64,000 nucleotides of DNA, taken from the NCBI GenBank assembly GCA_018969485.1, contig JAGWYG010000005.1, forward strand, positions 1 through 64,000, given 5' to 3'. Within the stretch, counting starts at the first letter, position 1; every line of letters begins with the position of its first letter. Made by a program: the position numbers and the translations under genes. The notes beneath the pieces were generated by a model. That model had not been told where the DNA came from and ran no database searches. It saw only the letters and a list, made by a program, of their open reading frames with translations. Of this stretch, positions 8,690 through 18,012 are shown piece by piece. This DNA is from Chloroflexota bacterium (lineage in GTDB: Bacteria > Chloroflexota > Chloroflexia > Chloroflexales > Roseiflexaceae).

Positions 8690-9588
8690 CGATCGACCCC
8701 GGCGGCCAGCCGCGGATCGATGCGGCGCTGCAGTGCTCCGGCCAGCCCCGCGGCGGCGGCATACGTCACCGCGAGGCTGGTCGCCAGCGCCGCGACCAGC
8801 GTGGTGCCCGTCAGGTCGGCTGTGCGTGCATCGACGATGGAGCGCAACAGTTCGAGGCCGACGCCGGGCCAACTGAACAGAAATTCGACGATCGGCAGGC
8901 TGCCGATGGCGAACAGCAGCGCCGGCGGCAGCGCCGCGACGACCCGCAGCGCGACATGCGGCAGCGCGTGGCGCCAGATCAGCGCCGCGGGGCCCAGGCC
9001 ACGGCTGCGCGCGACGTGCATGAATGGCGCGTGCCAGACGTCGGCGACGGCGTCGGCGCTGGCGGCGATGAGGTGCGCCAGCGGCCGGGCTGCCAGCGTC
9101 AGCACCAGCGGCAGCATCCGCCGCGGATCGACGGCACTCTCGCTGGTCGCCAGCAGCACAAAGCGGATGCCGGTCGCCGGCAGCACGACCATCACGAAGA
9201 AGACCAGCACCGCCATCGCCAGGATGAACGTCGGCATCAGCGTGCCAGCGCTGCCGAGCAGCCGGATGGTGCTGCCGAGGATGTGATCTGGCCGCAGGCC
9301 CGCCAGCACACCCGCCGGGACGCCGATGAGCAGGGCGAGGCCGAGCGCGCCGACGATGACGAGCATGCTGTGGCCGTAGGCGCGCAGCAGCGGCGGCACG
9401 ACCGGCGCCAGCGTCGTGGCCGGCGCGCCGGCGAGCGCCAGCGCGCCGGCGAATGCTTCCCACAGCAGCCGCAGCACTGGCCGGTAGATCGTCAGGAAGC
9501 TGCACGCACCCACCAGCGATGCGATGAGCAGCACCCGGGCGATGCCACCGAGCAGCAGTCGAGCGATGGCCGCGGCGCGCTGGCGCAT
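8686..9588 (-). CDS. Dpp/Opp-type ABC transporter permease, DppB-like
   Basis: Partner of the DppC-like permease, about 300 residues, with an N-terminal TM helix and multiple later TM segments (LVIVGALGLALLIGVPAGVL and others). The EAA-type loop reads HVARSRGLGPAALIWRH. ATG at 9588 has AGGGTGA just upstream; a longer frame to 9783 runs into the oxidoreductase gene. The N-terminal segment is less typical of DppB than that of the second DppB-like gene (15011-15955), suggesting a diverged transporter. Confidence 0.82.
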   Translation of the reverse strand: MRQRAAAIARLLLGGIARVLLIASLVGACSFLTIYRPVLRLLWEAFAGALALAGAPATTLAPVVPPLLRAYGHSMLVIVGALGLALLIGVPAGVLAGLRPDHILGSTIRLLGSAGTLMPTFILAMAVLVFFVMVVLPATGIRFVLLATSESAVDPRRMLPLVLTLAARPLAHLIAASADAVADVWHAPFMHVARSRGLGPAALIWRHALPHVALRVVAALPPALLFAIGSLPIVEFLFSWPGVGLELLRSIVDARTADLTGTTLVAALATSLAVTYAAAAGLAGALQRRIDPRLAAGVDR

Positions 9589-9598
9589 GGTGGTCACC

Positions 9599-10684
9599 CT
9601 ACAACCGGCCTTCGCGGCGCAGGATCTCGAGCAGCGGCTCGCCGCTCCCCAGCGGCAGCGCGACGCGCGCGCCGTCGCGCCGCTGCGACTCGTACACCGC
9701 CATGATCGCCTCGACCGCAGCCCGGCCATCCTCGCCCGAGCAGCGCGGCGCTGGTCCGCCTGCGAGGCTGTCGAGCAGATCACGGGCCGCCACCTGGATC
9801 GCCTGCTCCTGCCACGCCGGGGGCGGCAACACCCCCGGGGTCAGGCTCCACCAGTGCCCCGCCTCGAAGGCATCGGCGGTGGCATGCCACAGCCCCGGCT
9901 GCCACTCGAGGCGGATCACGCCGCGCTCGCACTGCAGCTCCACATCCCAGCGGTGGTACTGCGTCAGCTCATCGGTGATCACCACCGCGTCGACGCCCGA
10001 GGCGAACTGCACCAGCGCGTAGCTGGTATCCTCGACGCGCAACTCCGTCCGCCAGCGCCGCGTGGCGCTCCCCTGGATGCTGGCGATCTCGCCGGCGAAG
10101 AAGCGCAGCACGTCGAAGGTGTGGACGGCATCGTGCAGCAGCGGCCCTTCGGTCTCGGCGACCCATTCGGGGGTGGGTTTGCAGCCCTGGCAGTGCGCCA
10201 CGATGTGCAGCAGCGGCCCGAGCGTCTCGTCGACGATCATCTGCCGCACGGCTTCGTACTGCCCCGACCAGCGGCGCGTGCAGTTGACCAGCAGCGTGGC
10301 GCCGCCGGCGCGGCATGCCGCCAGCATGGCGTCACATTCGGCCAGGCTCAGCGCCATCGGCTTCTCGCAGAAGATGCCGCGGGCGCCGGCGGCGGCGGCG
10401 GCGCACACCAGTTCGGCATGATTGGGCGGGTGCGTCGCCACGACCACCACGTCGAGCCGTTCGTGGGCCAGCATCGCCCGGTAATCCTGGTACAGCGCCG
10501 TGACGCCCCAGCGCTGGCCGAACGCCGCCAGCGCCGCCGCGCCGCGATTGCTCGCCGCCACGATCTGCGCATCGGGCTGCGCGGCGAAGGCTCCGGCGAT
10601 CGAGACCGGGTGTACCGTCGATTGATCCTCCATCGTGCTGGCGATCCGGCCGCAGCCGATGAACCCTACGCGATACGGCGGCAT
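9599..10684 (-). CDS. Gfo/Idh/MocA family oxidoreductase (2 of 4)
   Basis: 361 residues. Rossmann motif FIGCGRIA near residues 8-15, EKP signature in FCEKPMALS near residue 105, and a C-terminal substrate domain with LLHDAVHTFD carrying the usual active-site Asp/His region. The start at 10684 has GGAGG upstream that overlaps the end of the preceding enolase-family gene. Probably oxidises a sugar or sugar derivative with NAD(P)+. It differs clearly from the other three copies, so the set is not a recent tandem duplication. Confidence 0.9.
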   Translation of the reverse strand: MPPYRVGFIGCGRIASTMEDQSTVHPVSIAGAFAAQPDAQIVAASNRGAAALAAFGQRWGVTALYQDYRAMLAHERLDVVVVATHPPNHAELVCAAAAAGARGIFCEKPMALSLAECDAMLAACRAGGATLLVNCTRRWSGQYEAVRQMIVDETLGPLLHIVAHCQGCKPTPEWVAETEGPLLHDAVHTFDVLRFFAGEIASIQGSATRRWRTELRVEDTSYALVQFASGVDAVVITDELTQYHRWDVELQCERGVIRLEWQPGLWHATADAFEAGHWWSLTPGVLPPPAWQEQAIQVAARDLLDSLAGGPAPRCSGEDGRAAVEAIMAVYESQRRDGARVALPLGSGEPLLEILRREGRL

Positions 10685-10685
10685 C

Positions 10686-11909
10686 TCAGTCCTCCAATAC
10701 CTTGCCGGGTACCGTGTTGAACTCGCCGCTGCCCGGCACGAAGGGGTAGCGCTGCTTGATCGCGTCGGTCAGGCGGACGCCCAGGCCGGGCGCCTGCGGC
10801 GGCAGCACATAGCCGTCGCGCATCACCAGCGAGTCGCCCCAGAGCTCGGTGTGGAGCGGCCCGGCCGCCGGCGGGAGCTCGAGGATGCTGGTGTTGGGCG
10901 ACGCGAAGCCGGCGTGGATGTTCTGCATCTGGGCCACCCCGGCGCCCCACGAATGCGTCGCGATCTTGCGGCCGCGCGCGTCGAACAGGCGCGCGACGCG
11001 CACGAATTCCAGCAGCCCGCCGACCCATGCGGCGTCGGGCTGGGCGATGCTCAGCGCGTCGAGATCGGCATACTGACGGAATTCGCTCAGGGTCGTGAGG
11101 CATTCGCCGCCGGCGATGGGGATGCTGGTGCTGCGCCGCAGCTCGGCGTAGCCCCAGGGATCGGTGTAGGGCAGCGGCTCTTCGAAGAAGAACAGATCGT
11201 AGGGCTCGAGGGCGCGCAGCACGGCCCGTGCGGTGGCGACATCCCACGCGTCGCCGAGCGGATTGCCCATGTGCCCATCCATCAGGATGGCGACATCCGG
11301 GCCGACATGCTCGCGCATCAGGCGTGCCTTGCTGGCCTCGAGCTCGACGATTGCGCCCGGCGACCGGGCCGGCACTGCCCGTCCGGTGGCGGCATCGTAG
11401 TAGCCTGCGCCGACCTTGAACGCGCGAAATCCGAGACCAAGGTAGAAGTCGAGCTTCTGCAGCAGCCGTTCCGGCGGCCAGTTCGCCGGACCGCCGGTCG
11501 CGTACGCTGGCAGCCGCTCGTGGTGTCGCCCGCCGAGCAACTCATAGACGGGCAGGCCGAGGATCTTGCCTTTCAGGTCCCACAGCGCTGCCTCGATCCC
11601 GGAGAGCACCGCCGGCCCCAGCCCGACGCGGCCCCAGAAGTTCTCGCACAGGTACATCCGCCGCCACAGGGTGTGGATGTCGGTCTCGGGGAATGTGACG
11701 CCCAGCAGGATGGGCCGGTAGTACTGGACGGCGACGGCCACCAGTTCGGGGCAGAAGTAGCCGGCATAGCTCTCGCCGATGCCGATCACTCCGGCGTCGG
11801 TGTGAATCTCGATGAGGGCGACGCTGCGCCGGCGGCGTGCCTCGAGCAGGAACGGATCGGCGGTGCACGGGCCGGTGAGCAGCACCGTCTGAACATCGGT
11901 GATCTTCAT
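10686..11909 (-). CDS. Enolase-superfamily acid-sugar dehydratase-like protein
   Basis: 407 residues, MR/MLE architecture. Strand-2 lysine in FKVGAG (about 164), metal ligands in LMDGHMGN, FFEEPL and GGECL, and a C-terminal ATHSWGAG His, the arrangement expected of a dehydratase with a His base. The start at 11909 gives the typical MKITDVQTVLL opening; the longer frame to 11963 overlaps the sialidase-like gene. It is only distantly similar to the enolase-family gene at 2592, so the block contains two different enolase-type chemistries. Confidence 0.88.
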   Translation of the reverse strand: MKITDVQTVLLTGPCTADPFLLEARRRRSVALIEIHTDAGVIGIGESYAGYFCPELVAVAVQYYRPILLGVTFPETDIHTLWRRMYLCENFWGRVGLGPAVLSGIEAALWDLKGKILGLPVYELLGGRHHERLPAYATGGPANWPPERLLQKLDFYLGLGFRAFKVGAGYYDAATGRAVPARSPGAIVELEASKARLMREHVGPDVAILMDGHMGNPLGDAWDVATARAVLRALEPYDLFFFEEPLPYTDPWGYAELRRSTSIPIAGGECLTTLSEFRQYADLDALSIAQPDAAWVGGLLEFVRVARLFDARGRKIATHSWGAGVAQMQNIHAGFASPNTSILELPPAAGPLHTELWGDSLVMRDGYVLPPQAPGLGVRLTDAIKQRYPFVPGSGEFNTVPGKVLED

Positions 11910-11913
11910 CGCT

Positions 11914-13020
11914 TCACCCTTCCGGCCGAAGCCGGGCATAGCGGATATCCAGGGTCGCCGCATCGCCGGCGTAGTAGGTCACCAGCACATCGCCGTCGGG
12001 CAGCACCCAGGCGTACGGCAGGCCGAAGCTCCAGCGCCCCATCTCGGCCAGCAATTCGCCGGTCGTGTCTTCGGCGGCGGTCGATGCCGCACCATGCTGA
12101 TACAACACCAGCCGGTCCCCGGCGGCAAACGGCGCGGCGATGTCGGCGGCCCAGCGCAGGGTGATCGTCTGGCTGCCGAAGCGATCGACATAGGGCAGCA
12201 CCAGCCGGCCATCGGCGAGCACTGCCGGCCGGCCAGGCTGGTCGGCAAAGCCGAGCGCCTCGGCCGTGGACCACGTGGCACCATCGTCGACGCTGATCCG
12301 GCGGTGGATCGCCAGGTACTGCTGCGTCTCGCGGTCGTAGGTCCACAGGAGTGCCGCGAGCCGCCCATCGGGTGCCCGGGCGATGCGCTGATCCCAGTTG
12401 AAGATCCGCCCGGCCGGATCGTGGCCGGCAGTCTGTGGTGCGCCCCAGGTGTGGCCGCCATCGTCGGAGTGCACCAGCACGACGCGCTGCCGCCAGGGAG
12501 CCGGATCATCGTAGGGCTTGTTCGACTCGATGCTCAGCGCCAGCCGGCCGCCGCCGAGGACGATGGGCGGCGCCGTCAGGCTCGGTGGCCCGAGATCGGC
12601 GGGCAGCGCCACGCTGTGCCACGGCGACCAACTGCTGCCGGCGTCGCGGGATTCGCTCAGCCAGATCGCCATCGGCAGGCACCCCTCGGTGGCCGGGTTG
12701 AACAGCGGCGCGCCGGGATGCCGCGCGTGATCGACCCACATCGCCGCGGCCAGCAGCCGGTCGTCGAGCGCGGCCAGGTAGCACAGCTTCAGCCCGGCGT
12801 GCGGCAGCGGCCACGGCTGGGTCGCCGCGCTCCAGCTCACGCCGCCGTCGACCGAGCGCCGCAGCTCGACGGTCTCGTCGTCGCAGTCCTTGGTGCTGCC
12901 GCGGCGCGACGTCAGCAGCACCGTGCCGTCGGCCAGCGTCACGCCGGCGGGGAAGGTGTGCATCGCGTGTGGCGTGCCGGCGATGCCGGCGACGATCGTG
13001 CCGGTGTCGATGAGCCGCAT
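11914..13020 (-). CDS. Sialidase-like BNR/Asp-box beta-propeller protein
   Basis: 368 residues, built of repeated Asp boxes: SVDGGVSW, SRDAGSSW, SDDGGHTW and SVDDGATW, the signature of six-bladed sialidase-type propellers. No signal peptide is visible, so it is predicted cytoplasmic, unlike most bacterial sialidases. ATG at 13020 has GGAG 6 nt upstream; another ATG two codons earlier (13026) overlaps the preceding stop as ATGA. Next to a DapA-family gene this recalls sialic-acid catabolism (sialidase plus N-acetylneuraminate lyase), but the other nan genes are absent and the catalytic Arg triad was not verified. Confidence 0.8.
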   Translation of the reverse strand: MRLIDTGTIVAGIAGTPHAMHTFPAGVTLADGTVLLTSRRGSTKDCDDETVELRRSVDGGVSWSAATQPWPLPHAGLKLCYLAALDDRLLAAAMWVDHARHPGAPLFNPATEGCLPMAIWLSESRDAGSSWSPWHSVALPADLGPPSLTAPPIVLGGGRLALSIESNKPYDDPAPWRQRVVLVHSDDGGHTWGAPQTAGHDPAGRIFNWDQRIARAPDGRLAALLWTYDRETQQYLAIHRRISVDDGATWSTAEALGFADQPGRPAVLADGRLVLPYVDRFGSQTITLRWAADIAAPFAAGDRLVLYQHGAASTAAEDTTGELLAEMGRWSFGLPYAWVLPDGDVLVTYYAGDAATLDIRYARLRPEG

Positions 13021-13022
13021 CG

Positions 13023-13931
13023 TCATCTCCAGTGCGCGAAGTTCGCGCGGAAGATCTGCTCGACGGCGGCGTATTCGCCATCGCTCAGCCCTTGGTAGGG
13101 CGAGAGCAGGCGCAACGGCATCGTGGCACCGCTGAGCCGGACGATCGCCTTGTCGTAGGCGCCATCGATGCGTTCGCCCCGGATCGGCGCCAGCGCCTCG
13201 CGGAAGAAGCGCAGGAACTCGTGCTGCAGGCTGAACATCCGCGCGATGTCGCGCACTACGCCGGCGGCGAAGTACTCCTGCACCAGCTGTGGCGCCAGCA
13301 CCCCCACCGATGACAGCAACGAGCACTCGCCGAACAGACATCCGTGGACGAAGTTCTCCTCGCCGAAGAAATGCTGCAGCTCCGGCGCATGCGTCATCAG
13401 GTCGGCGGCGCGCCCGTGGCTGCCGCCGGTATTCTTCGTCGCGACCAGGTTGGGCACGGCCGCGACGAGCTGCCGGTAGAGCGCACCGTCGAGCAGCCGG
13501 CGTGCCCGCGGCAGGTTGTAGTGCAGGAAGCGCGCGTCGGGGAATGCGCCGCACACATCGCGGAAGAAGCGCAGCACCTCGTCGTCGTTCAACGCACCCC
13601 ACGACGGCAGCGAGATCTGGAAGGTGCGAAAGCCGGCATCGTACGCGATCCGCAGCCGCTCAAGCGTCGTCGCCGTCGAGAGCGCGATCACGCCGACCAT
13701 CGGGAAGATGCCGGGCCGCAGCGTCTCCTCGGCGAAGATCGCCACGATCTGGCGCAGCCGCGGCAGGTCCACCGCGTAGCCTTCGCCTGCCGTGCCAAAG
13801 ATGTAGAGATGCTGGAACCCCGCCGCCAGCGTTGCGCGAACCTCGGCACGGAAGACGTCTTCGAGCAGCTGCTCGTGCTCATTCCAAGGGATTTCGCATG
13901 ACACCAGCACTGCCTGTGGATAACGCGCCAT
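13023..13931 (-). CDS. DapA/N-acetylneuraminate lyase family aldolase
   Basis: Class I (Schiff-base) aldolase/lyase of the dihydrodipicolinate synthase superfamily, 302 residues. Substrate-binding GTAGEG at 46-51 (family GTTGE), catalytic Tyr 138 in HYNLP and Schiff-base Lys 166 in ATKNTGG. Start at 13931 is supported by GAGGAGG. Members cleave or dehydrate 2-keto-3-deoxy acids, matching the product expected from acid-sugar dehydratases in the same block. KDG-type aldolase, keto-deoxy-sugar-acid dehydratase and sialic acid lyase are all possible. Confidence 0.88.
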   Translation of the reverse strand: MARYPQAVLVSCEIPWNEHEQLLEDVFRAEVRATLAAGFQHLYIFGTAGEGYAVDLPRLRQIVAIFAEETLRPGIFPMVGVIALSTATTLERLRIAYDAGFRTFQISLPSWGALNDDEVLRFFRDVCGAFPDARFLHYNLPRARRLLDGALYRQLVAAVPNLVATKNTGGSHGRAADLMTHAPELQHFFGEENFVHGCLFGECSLLSSVGVLAPQLVQEYFAAGVVRDIARMFSLQHEFLRFFREALAPIRGERIDGAYDKAIVRLSGATMPLRLLSPYQGLSDGEYAAVEQIFRANFAHWR

Positions 13932-14023
13932 CGTGGCCTCCTCGCCAGATCGATCATCGTTCAGTCGTATGTCGCTGATGGCGCCATGCGGCACCATATG
14001 CCGGCCGTCGGTGCGCTACCGGC

Positions 14024-15007
14024 TCACTTCGTCGATGAGCGTGGGTTGAGTGCATCATTCAGGCCATCGCCGAGGAAGTTGACGCCCAGCGTGGCGATCG
14101 CCAGCGTGAGCGACGGGACGACCACCAGCCAGGGGCGGTAGGACCAGCTGCCGATGTTTGAGCTGATCATGTTGCCCCAGCTAGCCTGTGGTGGCTGGAT
14201 GCCGATCCCCAGGTAGCTGAGCGAGGACTCCAGCACCATGCCCGCCGAGAAGCTGAACGTGAGCTGCACGATCACCGGGCCCAGCGCATTGGGCATCAGG
14301 TGCCGCGTGGCGATGTGCAGCGCCGGCACGCCCGATGCCCGCGCCGCCTCGATGAACTCTTTCTCGCGCAGCGACAGGATCTGCCCACGGATGAGGCGGG
14401 CATACACCGGCCAGAACACCAGCGACAACCCGCCGAACACGATCACCAGGTCGAGCCAGGTGACATCGGCGAACAACGGGAAGCCGGTCTGCTCGTAGAC
14501 GCTCTTGGCCCAGTTGATGACGGGCTGCTTCACCGTGGCGGCGATCAGCGCCGCCAGCAGGATCGATGGCATCGACATCGTGATGTCGGTGACGCGCAGG
14601 ATCATCGAGTCGATCCAGCCGCCGCCATAGCCGGCCGCCGCGCCGATCACCATGCCCAGCACCACGCTGATGAGCGTGCTGATCGCCGCCACCATCACGG
14701 CGGTGCGTGCGCCGTACAGGATGCGGCTGAACATGTCGCGCCCGATCTCATCGGTGCCGAACCAGAAATCGGCGCTGGGCAGTTCGGCAGTGCGCAGCAG
14801 ATGCTGCTGTGTGTATGAATATGGTGCGAGTGCCGGCCCGAACAGGGCGCCGAAGATCAGCACCCCGGTGATCGCGAGCCCCAGCACCGCCAGGCGGTTG
14901 CGCACCAGTTTGCGCAGTGCGTCGCCCCACAACGAGCGCTGCCGGCGTATCTCCGGCAATGTCACCGCCCCACCCGAGCCGGCGGGCTCGGCGTCCGTCT
15001 GCGTCAT
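14024..15007 (-). CDS. Dpp/Opp-type ABC transporter permease, DppC-like
   Basis: 327 residues. N-terminal cytoplasmic stretch, TM1 at about 40-60 (LAVLGLAITGVLIFGALFGP), periplasmic loop with FWFGTDEIGRDMFSR, and a five-helix core. The EAA docking loop is EAARASGVPALHIATRHL. It starts 3 nt after the partner permease stop with GGAGGG upstream, so the pair is translationally coupled. Together with the permease at 15011 and the lipoprotein at 16089 it makes a conventional peptide/glycoside-type importer lacking ATPases here. Confidence 0.93.
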   Translation of the reverse strand: MTQTDAEPAGSGGAVTLPEIRRQRSLWGDALRKLVRNRLAVLGLAITGVLIFGALFGPALAPYSYTQQHLLRTAELPSADFWFGTDEIGRDMFSRILYGARTAVMVAAISTLISVVLGMVIGAAAGYGGGWIDSMILRVTDITMSMPSILLAALIAATVKQPVINWAKSVYEQTGFPLFADVTWLDLVIVFGGLSLVFWPVYARLIRGQILSLREKEFIEAARASGVPALHIATRHLMPNALGPVIVQLTFSFSAGMVLESSLSYLGIGIQPPQASWGNMISSNIGSWSYRPWLVVVPSLTLAIATLGVNFLGDGLNDALNPRSSTK

Positions 15008-15010
15008 CGC

Positions 15011-15955
15011 TCAGCCCTCCAGTCGCACGCGCGGATCGAGCACGGGATAGATCATGTCGATGATCGTGTTGGTCAGGATCACCAGCACCGAACTTACGAT
15101 CGTAACCCCCATGATCACCGGGTAATCAAAGCCGCGGAATGCCGCTTCCGACACCGAACCAAAGCCCGGGATCGCGAAGATGCTCTCCATGAAGATACTC
15201 CCGGCGATCAGTCCTTCCGTCACAAAGCCCATGATCGTCACGATCGGGATCAATGCATTGCGCAGGATGTGCCGCGCGACGACCAGGTAGTCCGAGAGGC
15301 CTTTGGCACGCGCGGTACGGACATAATCATTCGCTACCACGTCGAGCACTGCCTGGCGCGTCTGGCGCACCACGACGGCCAGCGGGCCGAATGTCAGCAA
15401 CAGGATCGGCAGGATGGCCTTGGAGTTGAAGACGCCCTCCCAGCCACGCGGCACCGTCATCACCTTGAGCTGCAGCACCAGCACGATCAGCAGCACTGGC
15501 GCCAGCACATACACCGGCATGGTACGCAAGACCAGCGTCACGGCCACGATCGCGTAATCGATCCACGAGTTCTGTTTTACTGCCGCGAGGATGCCGAGCG
15601 GGATGCCGATCACTGCCGTCATCACCGCCGCGGCGAGGCCTAGCTGTGCTGAGACCGGGAAGCCATTCTCGATCATGCGCCAGACATCGCGCTGGCCGTT
15701 GATCGATGTGCCCCAGTCACCTGCCAGCAATCCTTGGACATAATCAGCAAAGCGCAACAGGAACGGCCGGTCCAATCCCAACGCCTCGCGCATGCGCGCC
15801 ACGTTCTCGGCGTTGTCCAGGCCCATCTCGGCGGCGGCCAGCATCATCTTGACCGGATCGAACGGGCTGACCGCGATCAGGCTGAAGGTGATGAACAGCA
15901 CGGCGATCAGCGTGGGCAGCGCCAGCGCCATGCGGCTGGCGAAGTACTTGATCAT
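15011..15955 (-). CDS. Dpp/Opp-type ABC transporter permease, DppB-like
   Basis: 314 residues, typical of DppB: N-terminal TM (MIKYFASRMALALPTLIAVL), a loop with the DPVK and LGLDRPFLLRF pattern, then the transmembrane core with an EAA loop reading RTARAKGLSDYLVVARHI. The start at 15955 is set by AGGAGGT; the longer frame to 15997 lacks support. Lies 133 nt downstream of the binding-protein gene, with a hairpin in the gap. Confidence 0.93.
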   Translation of the reverse strand: MIKYFASRMALALPTLIAVLFITFSLIAVSPFDPVKMMLAAAEMGLDNAENVARMREALGLDRPFLLRFADYVQGLLAGDWGTSINGQRDVWRMIENGFPVSAQLGLAAAVMTAVIGIPLGILAAVKQNSWIDYAIVAVTLVLRTMPVYVLAPVLLIVLVLQLKVMTVPRGWEGVFNSKAILPILLLTFGPLAVVVRQTRQAVLDVVANDYVRTARAKGLSDYLVVARHILRNALIPIVTIMGFVTEGLIAGSIFMESIFAIPGFGSVSEAAFRGFDYPVIMGVTIVSSVLVILTNTIIDMIYPVLDPRVRLEG

Positions 15956-16052
15956 CGGAGCGACCTCCTGTGTGCAACGGGGTGTCACGCCAACCACGAT
16001 GCCTGTGGGGGGAAGGCCGGGGCGCGCCGCAGCGCACCCCGGGTGGCAGGAA

Positions 16053-16068
16053 GGGCGCGCGTGCGCCC
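16053..16068 (-). other. Intergenic hairpin between binding protein and permease genes
   Basis: GGGCGC and GCGCCC arms flank a 4-nt loop in the 133-nt gap between the binding-protein stop (16089) and the permease start (15955). Hairpins at this place commonly stabilise the upstream binding-protein message or attenuate the permeases. The stem is short and the DNA is GC-rich, so it could be chance. Confidence 0.3.
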
Positions 16069-16088
16069 GGCGGACCTCGACGACCGGA

Positions 16089-17858
16089 TCAGTGCTTGAC
16101 GATGTACATGTCGAGCAGCGTGTACCAGTTGTTGTCGACGTTGGCGTTGAAGTTCTTGACCCACGGCTTGGTCAGATACTCGAACTTGTCCCAGATCATC
16201 GGGAACATGTAGTAGTTGCCCAGCAGCTTGGCCTCGGCCGCCTGCACCTTCTCGCAGAACGCCGGGTCGTCGCGCTTCATGAGCTTCAGCTCATCGAGCA
16301 TCGCGCCAACCTCGTCGTCGCTGATCCCCGACCCCGCCGCGACCGCGCCGCTCACGGCGTCAGACGACGTCTTCGACATGAAGGAGTTGTAGTGGCCGGA
16401 CAGGAAGCTCACCGGGTCGGGGATGATCGCGCCGGCGCTCGATCGGCGCACCTGCACCAGATCGGCTTCCTGACCGAACGAATCGATCGGACCGGGCTTG
16501 ATCTCGACGTCGGTGATCCCCAGGTTCGTCTTCCACTGCTCCGCCATGATCTCGGCCATGCGGATGTAGTTGGGCGACTGGCCATTGGTGTTGATGCGGA
16601 TCTTCGGCAGCTTGTCGGCCGAGCCGTACTTCGATGCGGCGAGTGCAGCCTTGGCCTTCTCGACATCGAAGCCCCAATCCGGCCAGTTGCCCTCCTTGTA
16701 GCAGGCGAGCTCCGGCGTGAGGATACCCGTCATCACGCGGTCGTTGCGCGAGTTCTCCCACGCCGCCGCCACCGCCGCGTCCCAGTCGACGGCATAGGCC
16801 AATGCCTTGCGGACATTGATGTCGTCGAGCGGTTCGATGGCGAACAGCGGGAACAGGAAGTTGGTGGCGTAGGGGATCGGCGTGAAGACGTCGGGCGTCT
16901 CGGCGCGGATCGACTCGCGGATGTTGGTGAGGAACTGGGCCGCGTCAACCTCGTTGTTCTGCCACATCACGAACGAGACATTCTCGTCGGGTGCCGGCAG
17001 CGCCACGATGCGGGTCAGCGTCGGCTTCTTGTCGCCCCACCAGTTCGGATTCTGCACGATCTCGTAGCGGCCCTTGTCCGGGTCCCAGATCTTGACCATG
17101 AACGGGCCATTGACCCGGGCAGTGCCATCGGCCGCGTAGAGCGGGCCCTTCTCGACATCTTCCATCTTGGCGAAGCCGGTATCGAACAGCGCCAGGCGGT
17201 TGATGAAGATCGGGTCGGGACCGATCAGGGTGAGCTCGAGGGTCTTCTCATCCTTGGCGACCGCGCCGGTGAGGGCCGTGCCGGTGCCGTCGATGATCTC
17301 CTTGGCGCCCACGATCACGTCGAAGCCCGAGAATGCCGCCAGGTAGCAGCCTTCGCAGCGCTTCGGATCCAGGCCATAGGTCCAGTAGTCGATGGCCTCC
17401 TGCGCCGTCACCGGCGTGCCATCCGACCAGACCGCCTTCGGGTCGATGTTGATGGTGTAGACGGTGCCATCATCATTGACCTCGTAGCCGGTGGCAAGCC
17501 ATGGCTGGAGGTTGTTCTGGTTGTCGCGCAGGAAGAACGGCATCCAGACATGCGAGATGATGAAGCGGCCGAAGCCACCTTCCGACGCCGGGTCGAGGCG
17601 GTTGAAGTTGCGCGAGACGTAGGTCAACGTCTGATCCGCGGCAAGCTCTTCCTTCACCTCGGCGGTCGGCATTGGTGTGGGTGTCTGCACCACCGGGCGC
17701 TCGACGACTTGCTCGACGACCACGGTCTGCTCGACGACGACGGTCTGGATCACGGGCTCGGCTGGCGGCGGCGCGGCAGCACCGCCGCAGGCGGCGATGA
17801 TCGCGGTGGCCAGGCTGAGCAGGGTGATCAGTGCGATCTGACGCGTACGCATGGACAT
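16089..17858 (-). CDS. ABC transporter substrate-binding lipoprotein (SBP_bac_5 family)
   Basis: 589 residues. Lipoprotein signal peptide MSMRTRQIALITLLSLATAI with lipobox IAAC (Cys about 24), a Pro/Val/Thr-rich linker to about residue 65, then a family-5 extracellular solute-binding domain typical of Dpp/Opp/NikA and plant-glycoside importers, with the N-terminal signature LDPASEGGFGRF and GTVYTINIDPKAVWSDG. Start at 17858 has AGGAGGT 5 nt upstream. It is the likely receptor for the permease pair at 14024-15955 and perhaps also for the pair at 7781-9588. Ligand unknown; family members bind oligopeptides, oligosaccharides or opines. Confidence 0.93.
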   Translation of the reverse strand: MSMRTRQIALITLLSLATAIIAACGGAAAPPPAEPVIQTVVVEQTVVVEQVVERPVVQTPTPMPTAEVKEELAADQTLTYVSRNFNRLDPASEGGFGRFIISHVWMPFFLRDNQNNLQPWLATGYEVNDDGTVYTINIDPKAVWSDGTPVTAQEAIDYWTYGLDPKRCEGCYLAAFSGFDVIVGAKEIIDGTGTALTGAVAKDEKTLELTLIGPDPIFINRLALFDTGFAKMEDVEKGPLYAADGTARVNGPFMVKIWDPDKGRYEIVQNPNWWGDKKPTLTRIVALPAPDENVSFVMWQNNEVDAAQFLTNIRESIRAETPDVFTPIPYATNFLFPLFAIEPLDDINVRKALAYAVDWDAAVAAAWENSRNDRVMTGILTPELACYKEGNWPDWGFDVEKAKAALAASKYGSADKLPKIRINTNGQSPNYIRMAEIMAEQWKTNLGITDVEIKPGPIDSFGQEADLVQVRRSSAGAIIPDPVSFLSGHYNSFMSKTSSDAVSGAVAAGSGISDDEVGAMLDELKLMKRDDPAFCEKVQAAEAKLLGNYYMFPMIWDKFEYLTKPWVKNFNANVDNNWYTLLDMYIVKH

Positions 17859-18012
17859 GAAAACCTCCTGCGTTGATCTGGAACGACTCGGGCCAGGGAA
17901 ACACGCGGTCCGTGGGTCCCGTCGATGGGGTACCTCCTTCTCATCCGCGCCCGACGGGCGTGGTACGGTGATGACGGCGCCGCCGGACGTCGGCCCGGCG
18001 ACGGGCGGGTGG

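Noticed and set aside
6326-9286. 986-residue plus-strand open frame
   Set aside because: Antisense to the AKR, SDR and permease genes, which have motifs, Shine-Dalgarno sites and coupled starts. The frame's His/Arg/Gln-rich translation is typical of GC-rich shadow frames.
11914-13931. A complete sialic-acid catabolic (nan) pathway
   Set aside because: A sialidase-like and a DapA-family gene are adjacent, but nanE, nanK, nagA and nagB are not present, so the name would overreach.
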